A stretch of 43,064 nt of DNA, taken from contig CAMWUR010000014.1 of the NCBI GenBank assembly GCA_947177485.1, forward strand, positions 1 to 43,064. The letters run 5' to 3'. This stretch comes from an uncultured Helicobacter sp. GTDB lineage: Bacteria; Campylobacterota; Campylobacteria; Campylobacterales; Helicobacteraceae. Positions 1 to 7,259 of this stretch are shown here, in pieces. Each line of letters opens with the position of its first letter. Positions within the stretch are counted from its first letter, which is position 1. The notes beneath the pieces were generated by a model. The model was not told the DNA's origin. It was given only the letters and a program-made list of their open reading frames with translations, and made no database searches. The position numbers were made by a program, and so were the translations under genes.

Positions 1-55
1 ATTTGCGTTTGTTTCTTTCTATTACTTTACTTATTTTTTCCTTTTCATTACTCAC
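1..55 (-). CDS. Possible 5' end of a gene cut by the window edge, next to a poly-C tract
   Basis: On the minus strand a GTG at 55-53 opens a frame that stays open to base 1: V-S-N-E-K-E-K-I-S-K-V-I-E-R-N-K-R-K. An AAGG lies only 2 bases before the GTG, so the ribosome site is poor. A second start is the ATG at 101-99, which reads straight into an 11-C tract. With 11 C (as here) that frame stops at 50-48, and with 12 C it also stops early. With 10 or 13 C it joins the open frame above. This is the arrangement expected for a slipped-strand (phase-variable) gene, currently off if the ATG at 101 is the real start. Only 18-34 codons are visible and no family can be recognised. Confidence 0.3.
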   Translation of the reverse strand, partial: MSNEKEKISKVIERNKRK

Positions 56-73
56 GGCCTTCGTCCGCTGGTT

Positions 74-97
74 GGGGGGGGGGGCTGGGGGGGTGGG
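74..97. repeat. Homopolymer tract: 11 G, then 7 G and 3 G (poly-C on the minus strand)
   Basis: Eleven consecutive G at 74-84 are followed by CT, seven G at 87-93, T, and three G at 95-97. I saw no comparable G or C run elsewhere in the window. It lies between the stop of the pseudouridine synthase gene (127-129) and the open frame running off the left edge. Long poly-G/C runs in Helicobacter and Campylobacter are typical slippage sites for phase variation. An alternative is variation of promoter spacing or leader length for the downstream gene rather than a reading-frame switch. Confidence 0.85.
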
Positions 98-126
98 TCA
101 TCGCAGCAAAGCGCGAGCGTGGCAGG

Positions 127-1005
127 TTAGCAAAACCCCTCCTCGCACGTGAGCACAAAGCGCAGCCCCAAAAACACAAACTCCAACCGCGCCGCGTGCA
201 ACATGAGTCGCTCTGCGCCAAAGCTTGTCGCATAATCGTTGGCATAAATCTCGCGGTTGAGATAGGCACGCGCAAGAGAATCGGGAGCGCCATAGAGTGG
301 GTCGCCCACAATGCGATGTCCAATGGATTCAAGATGTACACGGATTTGGTGTGTGCGCCCCGTGTGCGGGATTGCCTCAATCAATGTTGTATTGGTGGTG
401 CTGTCATAATGCAGTGGCATAATGTCTGTGATAGAGGGCTTGCCATGTGGGCTCACAAAACTCTTAATGGACAAATCCCCGCCTTTTTGGGGGCGGTAGA
501 TAGGCGATGTGATACGCATAGATGTTTTGATTCTGCCAACACAGAGTGCGCGATAGACCTTGCGAATCTGCCGCGTTTCAAACAACGCGCCCAAAGAGCG
601 GGCATGTGGCTTTTTGCTCGCCAAAACAAGCCCGCTTGTTTCTTTATCGAGCCGATGTAGCAGCACCGCATTATTGCCCAACGCGGCATAAACGCTATCA
701 AGCAATGTTGGTGTTTGGAATCGCCCCTTTGGGTGGCAGAGTAAAAAGGCTGGCTTGTTGAATGCGACAAAATAGGGTGTTGTAAAAAAGGGAGCAATCA
801 CGGATTCTCTATCGTTTTGAAGCATTGTAACTTCGATAGTTCCACAGATTTCTTGCCCTTTAGCACAGGGTTTGCCATTGCTTGTTACGCGCCCCAAATC
901 AAGCCATTGCTGTGCTTTAGAATGTGGAATCTGGAATTGTTTGGTAAGAAAGACGCAGAGTTTTGTGGGTGTGGGTAGAACAAAGGTTTGTTGCACGAAT
1001 CGCAT
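127..1005 (-). CDS. RNA pseudouridine synthase, RluA family
   Basis: This enzyme would isomerise specific uridines to pseudouridine in rRNA or tRNA in the cytoplasm. An N-terminal S4-like RNA-binding stretch (about residues 15-60) precedes the catalytic domain. The RluA signature HRLDKETSG lies at about 117-125, with Asp120 as the expected catalytic residue. The later motif RTHQIRVHL and the GDPLYG loop also match the family. The length of 292 residues is normal for RluC/RluD-like enzymes. The ATG at 1005 is preceded by TTAGGACACC, an acceptable ribosome site. The family is certain. Which uridine it modifies cannot be told from sequence alone. The gene lies downstream of the hairpin-rich stretch 1030-1230, which may form its leader. 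Confidence 0.93.
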   Translation of the reverse strand: MRFVQQTFVLPTPTKLCVFLTKQFQIPHSKAQQWLDLGRVTSNGKPCAKGQEICGTIEVTMLQNDRESVIAPFFTTPYFVAFNKPAFLLCHPKGRFQTPTLLDSVYAALGNNAVLLHRLDKETSGLVLASKKPHARSLGALFETRQIRKVYRALCVGRIKTSMRITSPIYRPQKGGDLSIKSFVSPHGKPSITDIMPLHYDSTTNTTLIEAIPHTGRTHQIRVHLESIGHRIVGDPLYGAPDSLARAYLNREIYANDYATSFGAERLMLHAARLEFVFLGLRFVLTCEEGFC

Positions 1006-1029
1006 GGTGTCCTAAAATACCTACTGCAA

Positions 1030-1230
1030 AACGATTTGTTGATAGAGTGTGTGCCATAGGAGCGAACCATGGCGCACGACTTGTCTTGCTCGAAGCAAGA
1101 ACCCCTGCACATTCCTCTCCATCGCTCTGTGGAGTTCCTCTAGGAACGTCAACCGAACCTATGTCATTCATCTGGTATGCTCTACCAAATAGTCTCTCAT
1201 TGCGCATTGTCTAAACGCACTACTAAAGAC
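1030..1230 (-). ncRNA. Candidate structured RNA of about 200 nt (unknown family)
   Basis: This gap between the DAHP synthase and pseudouridine synthase genes is packed with inverted repeats. Plus-strand stems are 1049-1060 with 1067-1077; 1084-1090 with 1094-1100 (seven perfect pairs); 1117-1121 with 1130-1134; 1134-1139 with 1142-1147 (six perfect pairs); 1173-1177 with 1183-1187; and 1201-1204 with 1216-1219. A possible closing stem pairs UAGUAGUG near the 5' end with CACUCUA near the 3' end, leaving one bulged U. A minus-strand TATAAT lies at 1243-1238, just upstream. I see no bacterial RNase P core, no tmRNA tag or CCA end, and no SRP-RNA GGAAGCAGCC-like apical loop. The size and closed outer stem could suggest 6S RNA, but the branched middle does not. 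It could also be a structured leader of the pseudouridine synthase gene. Confidence 0.5.
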
Positions 1231-1237
1231 CAAATAG

Positions 1238-1243
1238 ATTATA
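1238..1243 (-). promoter_or_regulatory. -10 box (TATAAT) for the structured RNA / pseudouridine synthase
   Basis: On the minus strand the sequence is a T-rich run, GG, TATAAT. This fits the Helicobacter vegetative pattern of a strong -10 with an upstream T-rich region and weak -35. Transcription would start near 1230, exactly where the hairpin-rich stretch begins. Confidence 0.6.
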
Positions 1244-1270
1244 CCAAAAAACCCATGATTTGTAAAGGGT

Positions 1271-2623
1271 TTAATGTGTCTTTTGTGTTGCTTTTTTGAG
1301 TTTATCGGAAATCAAAAAGGCAAGTTCGAGTGCTTGTGTGGCGTTTAGACGTGGGTCGCAATGCGTGTGGTAGCGGCTTGAAAGGTCATCTTCGGTGATT
1401 TTTTGGCTGCCACCAATGCATTCTGTAACATCTTGCCCTGTCATTTCGAGGTGGATTCCACCCGCATGACTCCCTTGCGCCTCGTGAATCTCGAAAAACG
1501 CGCAGACTTCATCAAGGATTGCGTCAAACCGCCGCGTTTTATAGCCGCTGGTTGCCTTGATTGTATTGCCATGCATTGGGTCAATGCTCCATAGAATCTT
1601 GCGCCCTTCTTTGCAAACGTTTGCAAGCAGCGGCGGGAAGTGCTTGCGAATATTGTCGCTGCCCATGCGCACGATGAAGTTCAGCCGCCCCGCTTCGTTG
1701 TCGGGGTTGAGCTTGTCGCAAAGCGCAATCAAATCGTTTGCATTTGCGTTGGGTCCAATCTTCACACCCACAGGGTTTTTGACGCCGCGCAAAAACTCGA
1801 CATGCGCCTCATCAACGCCACGTGTACGCTCGCCAATCCATAGCATGTGTGCCGAGCAGTCATACCAATCGCCGCTTAGACTATCTTTGCGTGTCAATGC
1901 TTCTTCGTAGTTGAGCAGCAATGCTTCATGTGATGTGTAAAACTCGGTTTCGCGCACCTGCGAGAGTTGTGCGTTGATTCCGCATGCTTCCATAAACGCA
2001 AGCGATTCGGTGATGCGCTCGCTGATGTGCTTGTAGCGCTCTTGGCTTTGCGATTCGACAAAGTCGAGATTCCATCGTTGCACCTCATGCAAGTTTGCAA
2101 ATCCACCCTGTGCAAAGGCACGCAAGAGGTTGAGTGTCGCGGCAGATTGGTGATAGGCTTGCAAGATTCGCTCTGGGTCGGGCTCGCGCGCCTTTGCGTT
2201 GAACTCGATGCTGTTGACATTATCGCCGCGGTAGCTTGGCAAGCAGACGTTGTCGATTGTTTCGGTATCGCTGCTGCGCGGTTTGGCAAATTGCCCTGCG
2301 AGCCGCCCAACTTTGACAATCGGGCAGCGCCCCGCAAAAGTCAGCACGACTGCCATTTGGAGAATGACTTTGAATGTGTCGCGGATATTGACAGCGTTAA
2401 ATTCGCTAAAACTTTCGGCGCAATCGCCGCCTTGCAACAAAAAGCCTCGCCCCGAAACGACATCTGCAAGCCGCTTTTTGAGCGAACGCGCCTCGCCTGC
2501 AAACACAAGCGGTGGGTAGCCTCGCAATTTTCTTTCAACCTCTTCAAGTGCCTGAATGTTTTGATAAATAGGTTGCTGCTTGATGGGCTGATTACGCCAG
2601 CTTTGTGGTGTCCATTGATTCAT
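1271..2623 (-). CDS. aroG: 3-deoxy-D-arabino-heptulosonate 7-phosphate synthase, class II
   Basis: This enzyme condenses phosphoenolpyruvate and erythrose 4-phosphate, the first committed step of the shikimate pathway to aromatic amino acids. The plant-like class II signature is clear. The metal-binding [11 protein letters not shown] lies near residues 62-72, and the C-terminal half holds [18 protein letters not shown] and the SIDPMHGNT motif. The length of 450 residues is usual for class II. The ATG at 2623 follows AAAAAGGACTCTTAG, a strong ribosome site, with a -10 (TAGAAT) at 2652-2647. It appears to be transcribed alone. The gene name varies between species (aroG, aroF, aroH); the function is secure. 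No fused chorismate mutase is seen. Confidence 0.96.
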   Translation of the reverse strand: MNQWTPQSWRNQPIKQQPIYQNIQALEEVERKLRGYPPLVFAGEARSLKKRLADVVSGRGFLLQGGDCAESFSEFNAVNIRDTFKVILQMAVVLTFAGRCPIVKVGRLAGQFAKPRSSDTETIDNVCLPSYRGDNVNSIEFNAKAREPDPERILQAYHQSAATLNLLRAFAQGGFANLHEVQRWNLDFVESQSQERYKHISERITESLAFMEACGINAQLSQVRETEFYTSHEALLLNYEEALTRKDSLSGDWYDCSAHMLWIGERTRGVDEAHVEFLRGVKNPVGVKIGPNANANDLIALCDKLNPDNEAGRLNFIVRMGSDNIRKHFPPLLANVCKEGRKILWSIDPMHGNTIKATSGYKTRRFDAILDEVCAFFEIHEAQGSHAGGIHLEMTGQDVTECIGGSQKITEDDLSSRYHTHCDPRLNATQALELAFLISDKLKKATQKTH

Positions 2624-2646
2624 CTAAGAGTCCTTTTTAAATTCAG

Positions 2647-2652
2647 ATTCTA
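2647..2652 (-). promoter_or_regulatory. -10 box (TAGAAT) for the DAHP synthase gene
   Basis: TTAGAAT is read on the minus strand 24 bases upstream of the start codon. It is preceded by an AT-rich stretch without a clear -35, as expected for the housekeeping sigma factor of Campylobacterota. Confidence 0.45.
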
Positions 2653-2695
2653 ACCTATTTTGACTTAAAGCTACAACTTTTTAAGAGAGTGCTGC

Positions 2696-2701
2696 TATAA
2701 T
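2696..2701 (+). promoter_or_regulatory. -10 box (TATAAT) for the YjfB-like gene and slt
   Basis: TATAAT lies 28 bases upstream of the start at 2730 and gives a leader of about 20 bases containing AAAGGAAAG. No sigma-28 or sigma-54 pattern was seen, so this small motility-type gene appears to have a housekeeping promoter. Confidence 0.6.
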
Positions 2702-2729
2702 GCACATATTTTAGCGTAAAGGAAAGACA

Positions 2730-2936
2730 ATGGAACTTTCAGGAATGACAAATACAGCGTTGGTTTCGGGCAACCTTTTTGCAATGAAAAAAGCAATGGA
2801 GACGCAAGAAATCCTTGTTACAAAACTACTTGAAGGAATGACACTCGCCCAGATTCCCTCTACTCTTGCCACAGAAAGCGCTCCAACAACGGGTGTTAAT
2901 ATGGCAACTGATGGTGGGCTCGATATTCGAATCTAG
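2730..2936 (+). CDS. Small YjfB-like putative motility protein
   Basis: This 68-residue protein has no signal peptide or membrane segment. The central segment NLFAMKKAMETQEILVTKLLEGM resembles the short helical core of the YjfB family (putative motility proteins, typically 60-70 residues). The residue pattern of paired helices with MKKA...T...LL is what I recognise. The start ATG follows AAAGGAAAGACA. It sits 20 bases upstream of slt and probably shares its transcript. A role at the flagellum is inferred from the family name only; members have little experimental work behind them. An unrelated small helical protein cannot be excluded. Confidence 0.6.
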   Translation: MELSGMTNTALVSGNLFAMKKAMETQEILVTKLLEGMTLAQIPSTLATESAPTTGVNMATDGGLDIRI

Positions 2937-2956
2937 CCCATTTGAGGCAAAATGTG

Positions 2957-4576
2957 ATGTTCAAAAAATCTTTTTTTCTGTTTGTGTGTTGCCTGTGTTG
3001 CGCATTGTGGGCAGAGCAGTCGTTTATCGAGACGCATATCCGCAACAAGCCCAAAGGAATCGTGCGCGATTTTTATATTTGGCAATATCTCCACAAGCAC
3101 AATCCAAGCGCACATGAACTCCAGAATCTCTATGATTTATTGAGCGCCACAAATCCCTATTTGCGCCGTGCGATTGCGCATTTGAGCAAGACAACAGCCC
3201 TGCCGCGCGATGTGCAATGTGCAAATATGGAACTGAAATCTGCCTTGCAAACCGACACGACATGCTTTGAGCGCGCGCTCAAAGGCAAATTTGCAAGCGC
3301 GAGGTCGTTCAATACAAAAGAACAGCAACGTGCCTTGAATCTCACAAAAGATTCCACTCTCAAGGCGGCTTTGCAAGTTTTGTTTGCCAAAAATCGTCTC
3401 CAATTGCTTGCCAAAAGCGATGCAGCGGTGTTTGCACGCGTGTATCCTGCGCTAAATGGCAGCGAAAAGCAAAAGATTCCGCTCACGTCGCAAATTCTCC
3501 AAACGTTGAGTGCGCAAAAAAACAATGCATTTTATCAGCTGCTGCATTCTGTCGCGATGTCAAAAAACAGCCCACTCAAGCCATTGTTGTTGCAAAGCGA
3601 CATTGCCACAGCGCCGCATGGCACACTTTTTGCGTTTGGGCTCAACGAGCTGCGCTTTGGCAGCAAACAAAAGGCGATGGTTTATTTTGCGCGCGCTCAA
3701 GCAGCGACTTCTTCGGCATTTTTTGTTGATAGAGCGCTGTTTTGGCAATATCTTGTGAGTAAGGATTCGCGCTATCTGCACGAGCTGCTGAAAAGCAAGC
3801 ATGTGAATCTGTTTAGCCTCTATGCCGCCGAGATTCTGGGGCAGAAGCCCGCGTTTAGCATTCGGTATGATGTCGCAAATCTCTCGAGCGCTGCACCGCC
3901 GTTTAACCCGAGCGACCCCTACCAATGGCAAGAGATTGCGAGCGCGATTGCTGCGGCAGATAATGCGCGCCTTAGCGAAATGATTCCTTATTTCTCCTTT
4001 GAAAGCACATTGCCTCATCTCGTCTATCTGCTCGATAGAATCGAAAAGTTTCAACATCATTATTTCATCGTTCCATACGATGGGCTCATCGCATGGGAGA
4101 GTGTGGCGCAAAAAAGCCTCACGCTTGCGATTGCTAAGCAAGAAAGCCTCTTTTTACCCGCGCTCATCTCCCGTAGCTTCGCGCTTGGGCTCATGCAGAT
4201 TATGCCCGCAAACATCGAGCCTTTCGCGAAAGAAATGGGGCTCAAAAATGTCCAATACGATTCGCTTTTCGAGCCCGCAGTTGCGCTGCAAATGGGGCGA
4301 TTTTATTTGAACAAGCTCGAACGTGAATATCGCCACCCGCTTTTTGTGGCGTATGCCTACAATGGCGGTCCCACATTTTTGCGCAAATTGCTTGCCAAAG
4401 GCGAGCTTTTTCGCAAGAATGCGGCTTTTGAGCCATGGCTTAGTATGGAGCTTATTCCGTATGAGGAGACGCGATTCTATGGCATGCGCGTGCTCGCAAA
4501 TTACCTCGTCTATCAGCAGCATTTCGGGCAGAAGACGAGCCTGCGGAATCTCTTGAATGAGAGCCTCGTCTATTAG
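2957..4576 (+). CDS. slt: Soluble lytic murein transglycosylase (Slt family)
   Basis: This enzyme cleaves the glycan strands of peptidoglycan in the periplasm, forming anhydro-muropeptides. The N-terminus starting at ATG 2957 is a good signal peptide (FKKSFFLFVCCLCCALWAEQ). I prefer this start to the upstream TTG at 2942 because GAGG at 2944-2947 then has a 9-base spacing. A long helical region follows. The C-terminal goose-lysozyme-like SLT domain begins near residue 385, with the catalytic Glu at about 396 in AKQES, then ALGLMQIMP and the AYNGGP motif. The length of 539 residues is normal. Its stop overlaps the stop region of the convergent permease gene, leaving no room for a terminator. 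Confidence 0.93.
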   Translation: MFKKSFFLFVCCLCCALWAEQSFIETHIRNKPKGIVRDFYIWQYLHKHNPSAHELQNLYDLLSATNPYLRRAIAHLSKTTALPRDVQCANMELKSALQTDTTCFERALKGKFASARSFNTKEQQRALNLTKDSTLKAALQVLFAKNRLQLLAKSDAAVFARVYPALNGSEKQKIPLTSQILQTLSAQKNNAFYQLLHSVAMSKNSPLKPLLLQSDIATAPHGTLFAFGLNELRFGSKQKAMVYFARAQAATSSAFFVDRALFWQYLVSKDSRYLHELLKSKHVNLFSLYAAEILGQKPAFSIRYDVANLSSAAPPFNPSDPYQWQEIASAIAAADNARLSEMIPYFSFESTLPHLVYLLDRIEKFQHHYFIVPYDGLIAWESVAQKSLTLAIAKQESLFLPALISRSFALGLMQIMPANIEPFAKEMGLKNVQYDSLFEPAVALQMGRFYLNKLEREYRHPLFVAYAYNGGPTFLRKLLAKGELFRKNAAFEPWLSMELIPYEETRFYGMRVLANYLVYQQHFGQKTSLRNLLNESLVY

Positions 4577-5328
4577 AATTCGAGCAGCTTTTGAATCATC
4601 GCGGCAATCACGAGCGCATAGAGCGCAACGAGTGCATAGCGATGTTTCTTTGCGTCAATGATACGCAGTAACGCGATTCCAATCGAGACGCCAACCAAAG
4701 ATGCGACACCAACGGTCGCACCTTGCACATACTGCACATAGCCATGATAAGCGAGGCTTGCAAAGCCAGAGATTGAGGCAAAAATGATAAAAAATAAAGA
4801 AATTGGGATTGCCTGTTTGGAATTGATATGCAAATAGAGGCTAAGGAGCGGGACGAGTATAAGCCCACCGCCGATTCCAAGCGAAATGGCAAACACGCCC
4901 GTGAGCGCACCGATTATGATGAGAACAAGCTTGTTTGGATTCTGCCGCCTCACGCCCACAACATCGCTTGCCTTGAAAAGAAAGCGCCAAAGCGCGCCGA
5001 TTGCGAGTAATAAGAATAGAATCGTGAGCACAAACGCACTCAATGTGTCGACAACAATCCCACTAAAAGCCGCACCAATCAGCCCGCCAATGCCGACCCA
5101 TAGCCCCTCGTCAAAGTTGAGATTGCCTTTTTTGTAGTTCATATACGAGCCCCACAGCGAAGAGAACATCATTTGCATGACCGAGATTCCAATCGCTGTT
5201 TTGATGTCGAGTCCCAGCAACATCATTGCGGGAACGATGAGCGTTCCGCCGCCGATTCCAAAAAAGCCAGCAAAGATTCCAGACAATAGCCCAAGCCCGA
5301 GCAACATCACACTATCCAACCATTCCAT
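4573..5328 (-). CDS. TauE/SafE family membrane permease
   Basis: This 251-residue inner-membrane protein has about eight hydrophobic segments in two homologous halves. Each half begins with the glycine-rich family motif: GIFAGFFGIGGGTLIVPA near residue 17 and GVFAISLGIGGGLILVPL near 143. The family includes exporters of sulfite, sulfoacetate and other organic or sulfur anions; the substrate here is unknown. A minus-strand TATAAT lies at 5354-5349, about 20 bases upstream of the start. The ribosome site is AAAAGGAGCGCACA. It appears monocistronic and overlaps the slt stop by four bases tail to tail. Confidence 0.88.
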   Translation of the reverse strand: MEWLDSVMLLGLGLLSGIFAGFFGIGGGTLIVPAMMLLGLDIKTAIGISVMQMMFSSLWGSYMNYKKGNLNFDEGLWVGIGGLIGAAFSGIVVDTLSAFVLTILFLLLAIGALWRFLFKASDVVGVRRQNPNKLVLIIIGALTGVFAISLGIGGGLILVPLLSLYLHINSKQAIPISLFFIIFASISGFASLAYHGYVQYVQGATVGVASLVGVSIGIALLRIIDAKKHRYALVALYALVIAAMIQKLLEF

Positions 5329-5348
5329 TGTGCGCTCCTTTTGGTGCG

Positions 5349-5354
5349 ATTATA
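5349..5354 (-). promoter_or_regulatory. -10 box (TATAAT) for the TauE/SafE permease gene
   Basis: GCTATAATCGC is read on the minus strand between the divergent permease and J-domain genes. The short leader then carries the AAAAGGAG ribosome site. Confidence 0.55.
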
Positions 5355-5417
5355 GCATTATCAATGAAGTTGTATGGAAATTGCATTCTTTTTAGGGAGT
5401 TTTGAGAAACTGCGGTG

Positions 5418-5423
5418 TAGAAT
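5418..5423 (+). promoter_or_regulatory. Likely -10 box (TAGAAT) for the J-domain gene operon
   Basis: TGTAGAAT, an extended -10 form, lies about 90 bases upstream of the chosen start at 5513. It is the only reasonable -10 seen in the divergent gap. Confidence 0.35.
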
Positions 5424-5512
5424 CCATGAAGCGAAATGGAATATGGAATGCACTTTGCTAGCGATAGGCAAAAATGCATGCGTTTATGGTTACAAAGGGA
5501 GTGAAAGAAATG

Positions 5513-6310
5513 ATGAAAGTCGAGCTGTTGCAGCAATATGTTCAGATTAGCGTGAGTCGCTATTCTGAATTTTTGCCACGTGCAATTTCGTTCGCGATGC
5601 GACATTTTTCTCGTAGCTATCGGCTTTCTAGCTCGATTCTCATTCTCGATGATGGCGAGCGGCTGAAAAAGGATTATTTTCTCAATTGGGCGTATCATGT
5701 CGGCTTGCAAAAAGAATCAATTGAAGAAAGCGCGAGCTTTGAAGAGATTTTGCAGCACAGCTATCTACCGATTCGGATTAAGATTGTCGATGAGACAGGC
5801 ATGCTCGAACAAATCCGCGTCTCGCTTCGTGTGATAAAAACTCACCAAGTCGCCATTTTGCTCGACCACCCCAATCGCCTCGCTCGCCGCTATTTGCTTG
5901 CGCTGTTCAAGGATTTTTTGTTGGGCTACAACAACAAGGAGTTGTTTCTCGATGCGAGCATTGATGGCTTTTGGGAAGTCCTCATGGGGCTCATTTCGCA
6001 AAAAATTATCCACAACATCGTGCTGAATTTTGACTATGAGACTTTCAAGGCATGCGCGGGCTTTGAGAATAGCAATCTTGAATACCTCACCAAAGACGAG
6101 GCGCTATTGCGCAAGAGTCTCAAAACCCTAAGCTGTGGCATCAATGATGATTGGGAGACGATTAAAAACCGCTACATTGACCTTGCACGTACCTATCACC
6201 CAGACCGCGTTTATGGGCAAGACGAAGCGATTGTTGAGAGCTATGCGGAGAAATTCCGCGACATTCAGGCTGCCTATGAAGTCCTCAAAGGGCGGCTGTG
6301 TAGCGTATGA
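5513..6310 (+). CDS. J-domain (DnaJ-like) protein
   Basis: The last 60 residues form a J domain: DWETIKNRYIDLARTYHPDRVYG carries the HPD motif that stimulates DnaK ATPase, followed by EKFRDIQAAYEVLKG. The preceding 200 residues match no family I recognise. They are partly helical and lack the G/F and zinc regions of true DnaJ, so this is a specialised co-chaperone, with the J domain at the C-terminus as in DjlA. There is no convincing transmembrane segment. Several ATGs are possible from 5474; I choose 5513 because AAAGGGAG lies at a good distance. Its stop overlaps the nadK start (ATGA), so the two are translationally coupled. The client protein is unknown. Confidence 0.8.
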   Translation: MKVELLQQYVQISVSRYSEFLPRAISFAMRHFSRSYRLSSSILILDDGERLKKDYFLNWAYHVGLQKESIEESASFEEILQHSYLPIRIKIVDETGMLEQIRVSLRVIKTHQVAILLDHPNRLARRYLLALFKDFLLGYNNKELFLDASIDGFWEVLMGLISQKIIHNIVLNFDYETFKACAGFENSNLEYLTKDEALLRKSLKTLSCGINDDWETIKNRYIDLARTYHPDRVYGQDEAIVESYAEKFRDIQAAYEVLKGRLCSV

Positions 6311-7242
6311 GACGATTTCGCAATATTGGCGTGATTCTGCGCCCCAACATGCCGTCTTTGGCAGCCTATTACAATGAAATCAAGGCGATTTTCAAGCATT
6401 ACAATCTCACAACCATACTCGATAGCTCGAGTGCCGAGATGATTCAAGAGAGCGAGGGGCTCACATTTGAAGAGCTGCTACAATGTGTCGATTTGCTGCT
6501 TGCCGTTGGCGGGGACGGCACATTGCTTGCGCTCATTCGCCGTTCCTATGGTTCGCAAATCCCTGTGATGGGCGTGAATATGGGGCGCATGGGATTCTTA
6601 GCCGAAATCTATCGCAATGAAGTCAGCCTTTTATGTGAATGCCTCGTGAATGGTGAATATTCTATCCATGAAGCCCTCATGCTCGAGGGCGAGCTGCAAT
6701 GGCATGGCAAATATCCGCTGTTTGTCGATACAATCGGTGTGCATTATGGCAAAACAGCATGCGTGCATTCAGTCGAAGAAAAAATCATTCATTTTTTCGC
6801 ATTTAATGAATTTACGCTCATGCGCAGCGACACATTTGGCATGATTTACCCGCAAATTTCGATTGTTACCGAACAAGATTGCAAGCCGTTCAATAGCTTC
6901 GGCGGTGATGGGTTGCTCATTTCAACGCCACATGGCTCGACAGCCTACAACATCAGCGCAGGTGGACCGATTCTCTATCCCTTTTCCGAAAACATTATCC
7001 TCACGCCCATCTGTGCGCATTCACTCACGCAATGCCCTCTTGTGCTTTCCTCTGACCTTGTGCTATGCTTTGAGCTGCTCGAGCCAAGCGCGGCGAGCCT
7101 GCTCATTGACGGGCAGAGGCGCACAAAATTTGAATTTGGCAGCCGCCTTTTTGTGCGCAAAGCCACACAGAGCGCGTTATTGTTGCACACCAAAAACTAT
7201 GACTATTTCAAAATCTTGCGCGAAAAATTCCGTTGGGGTTAG
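6307..7242 (+). CDS. nadK: NAD kinase
   Basis: This enzyme phosphorylates NAD to NADP in the cytoplasm. The ATP/NAD site motif GGDGTLL lies at residues 68-74. The substrate loop around SFGGDGLLISTPHGSTAYNISAGGPILYP lies near 198-227, and the C-terminal part contains the usual LLIDGQ segment. The 311-residue length is slightly above the bacterial norm, with an insertion around residues 140-180. The start ATG overlaps the stop of the J-domain gene by four bases, and recN follows after 17 bases, so the three genes form one operon. nadK next to recN is also seen in Helicobacter pylori, which supports the assignment. Confidence 0.95.
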   Translation: MRRFRNIGVILRPNMPSLAAYYNEIKAIFKHYNLTTILDSSSAEMIQESEGLTFEELLQCVDLLLAVGGDGTLLALIRRSYGSQIPVMGVNMGRMGFLAEIYRNEVSLLCECLVNGEYSIHEALMLEGELQWHGKYPLFVDTIGVHYGKTACVHSVEEKIIHFFAFNEFTLMRSDTFGMIYPQISIVTEQDCKPFNSFGGDGLLISTPHGSTAYNISAGGPILYPFSENIILTPICAHSLTQCPLVLSSDLVLCFELLEPSAASLLIDGQRRTKFEFGSRLFVRKATQSALLLHTKNYDYFKILREKFRWG

Positions 7243-7259
7243 CGCCGAAAGTAACAATC

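Noticed and set aside
48-380. Minus-strand frame of 110 codons covering the poly-C tract
   Set aside because: Most of it lies inside the pseudouridine synthase gene in another frame and it has no ribosome site. Only its 3' end from ATG 101 is kept, as part of the poly-C observation.
917-1207. Minus-strand frame of 96 codons across the hairpin-rich gap
   Set aside because: It reads through six inverted repeats and into the pseudouridine synthase gene, has no ribosome site, and matches no family. A structured RNA explains the region better.
1967-2653. Plus-strand frame of 228 codons opposite the DAHP synthase gene
   Set aside because: It is a shadow of a strongly conserved enzyme gene and lacks family features and a ribosome site.
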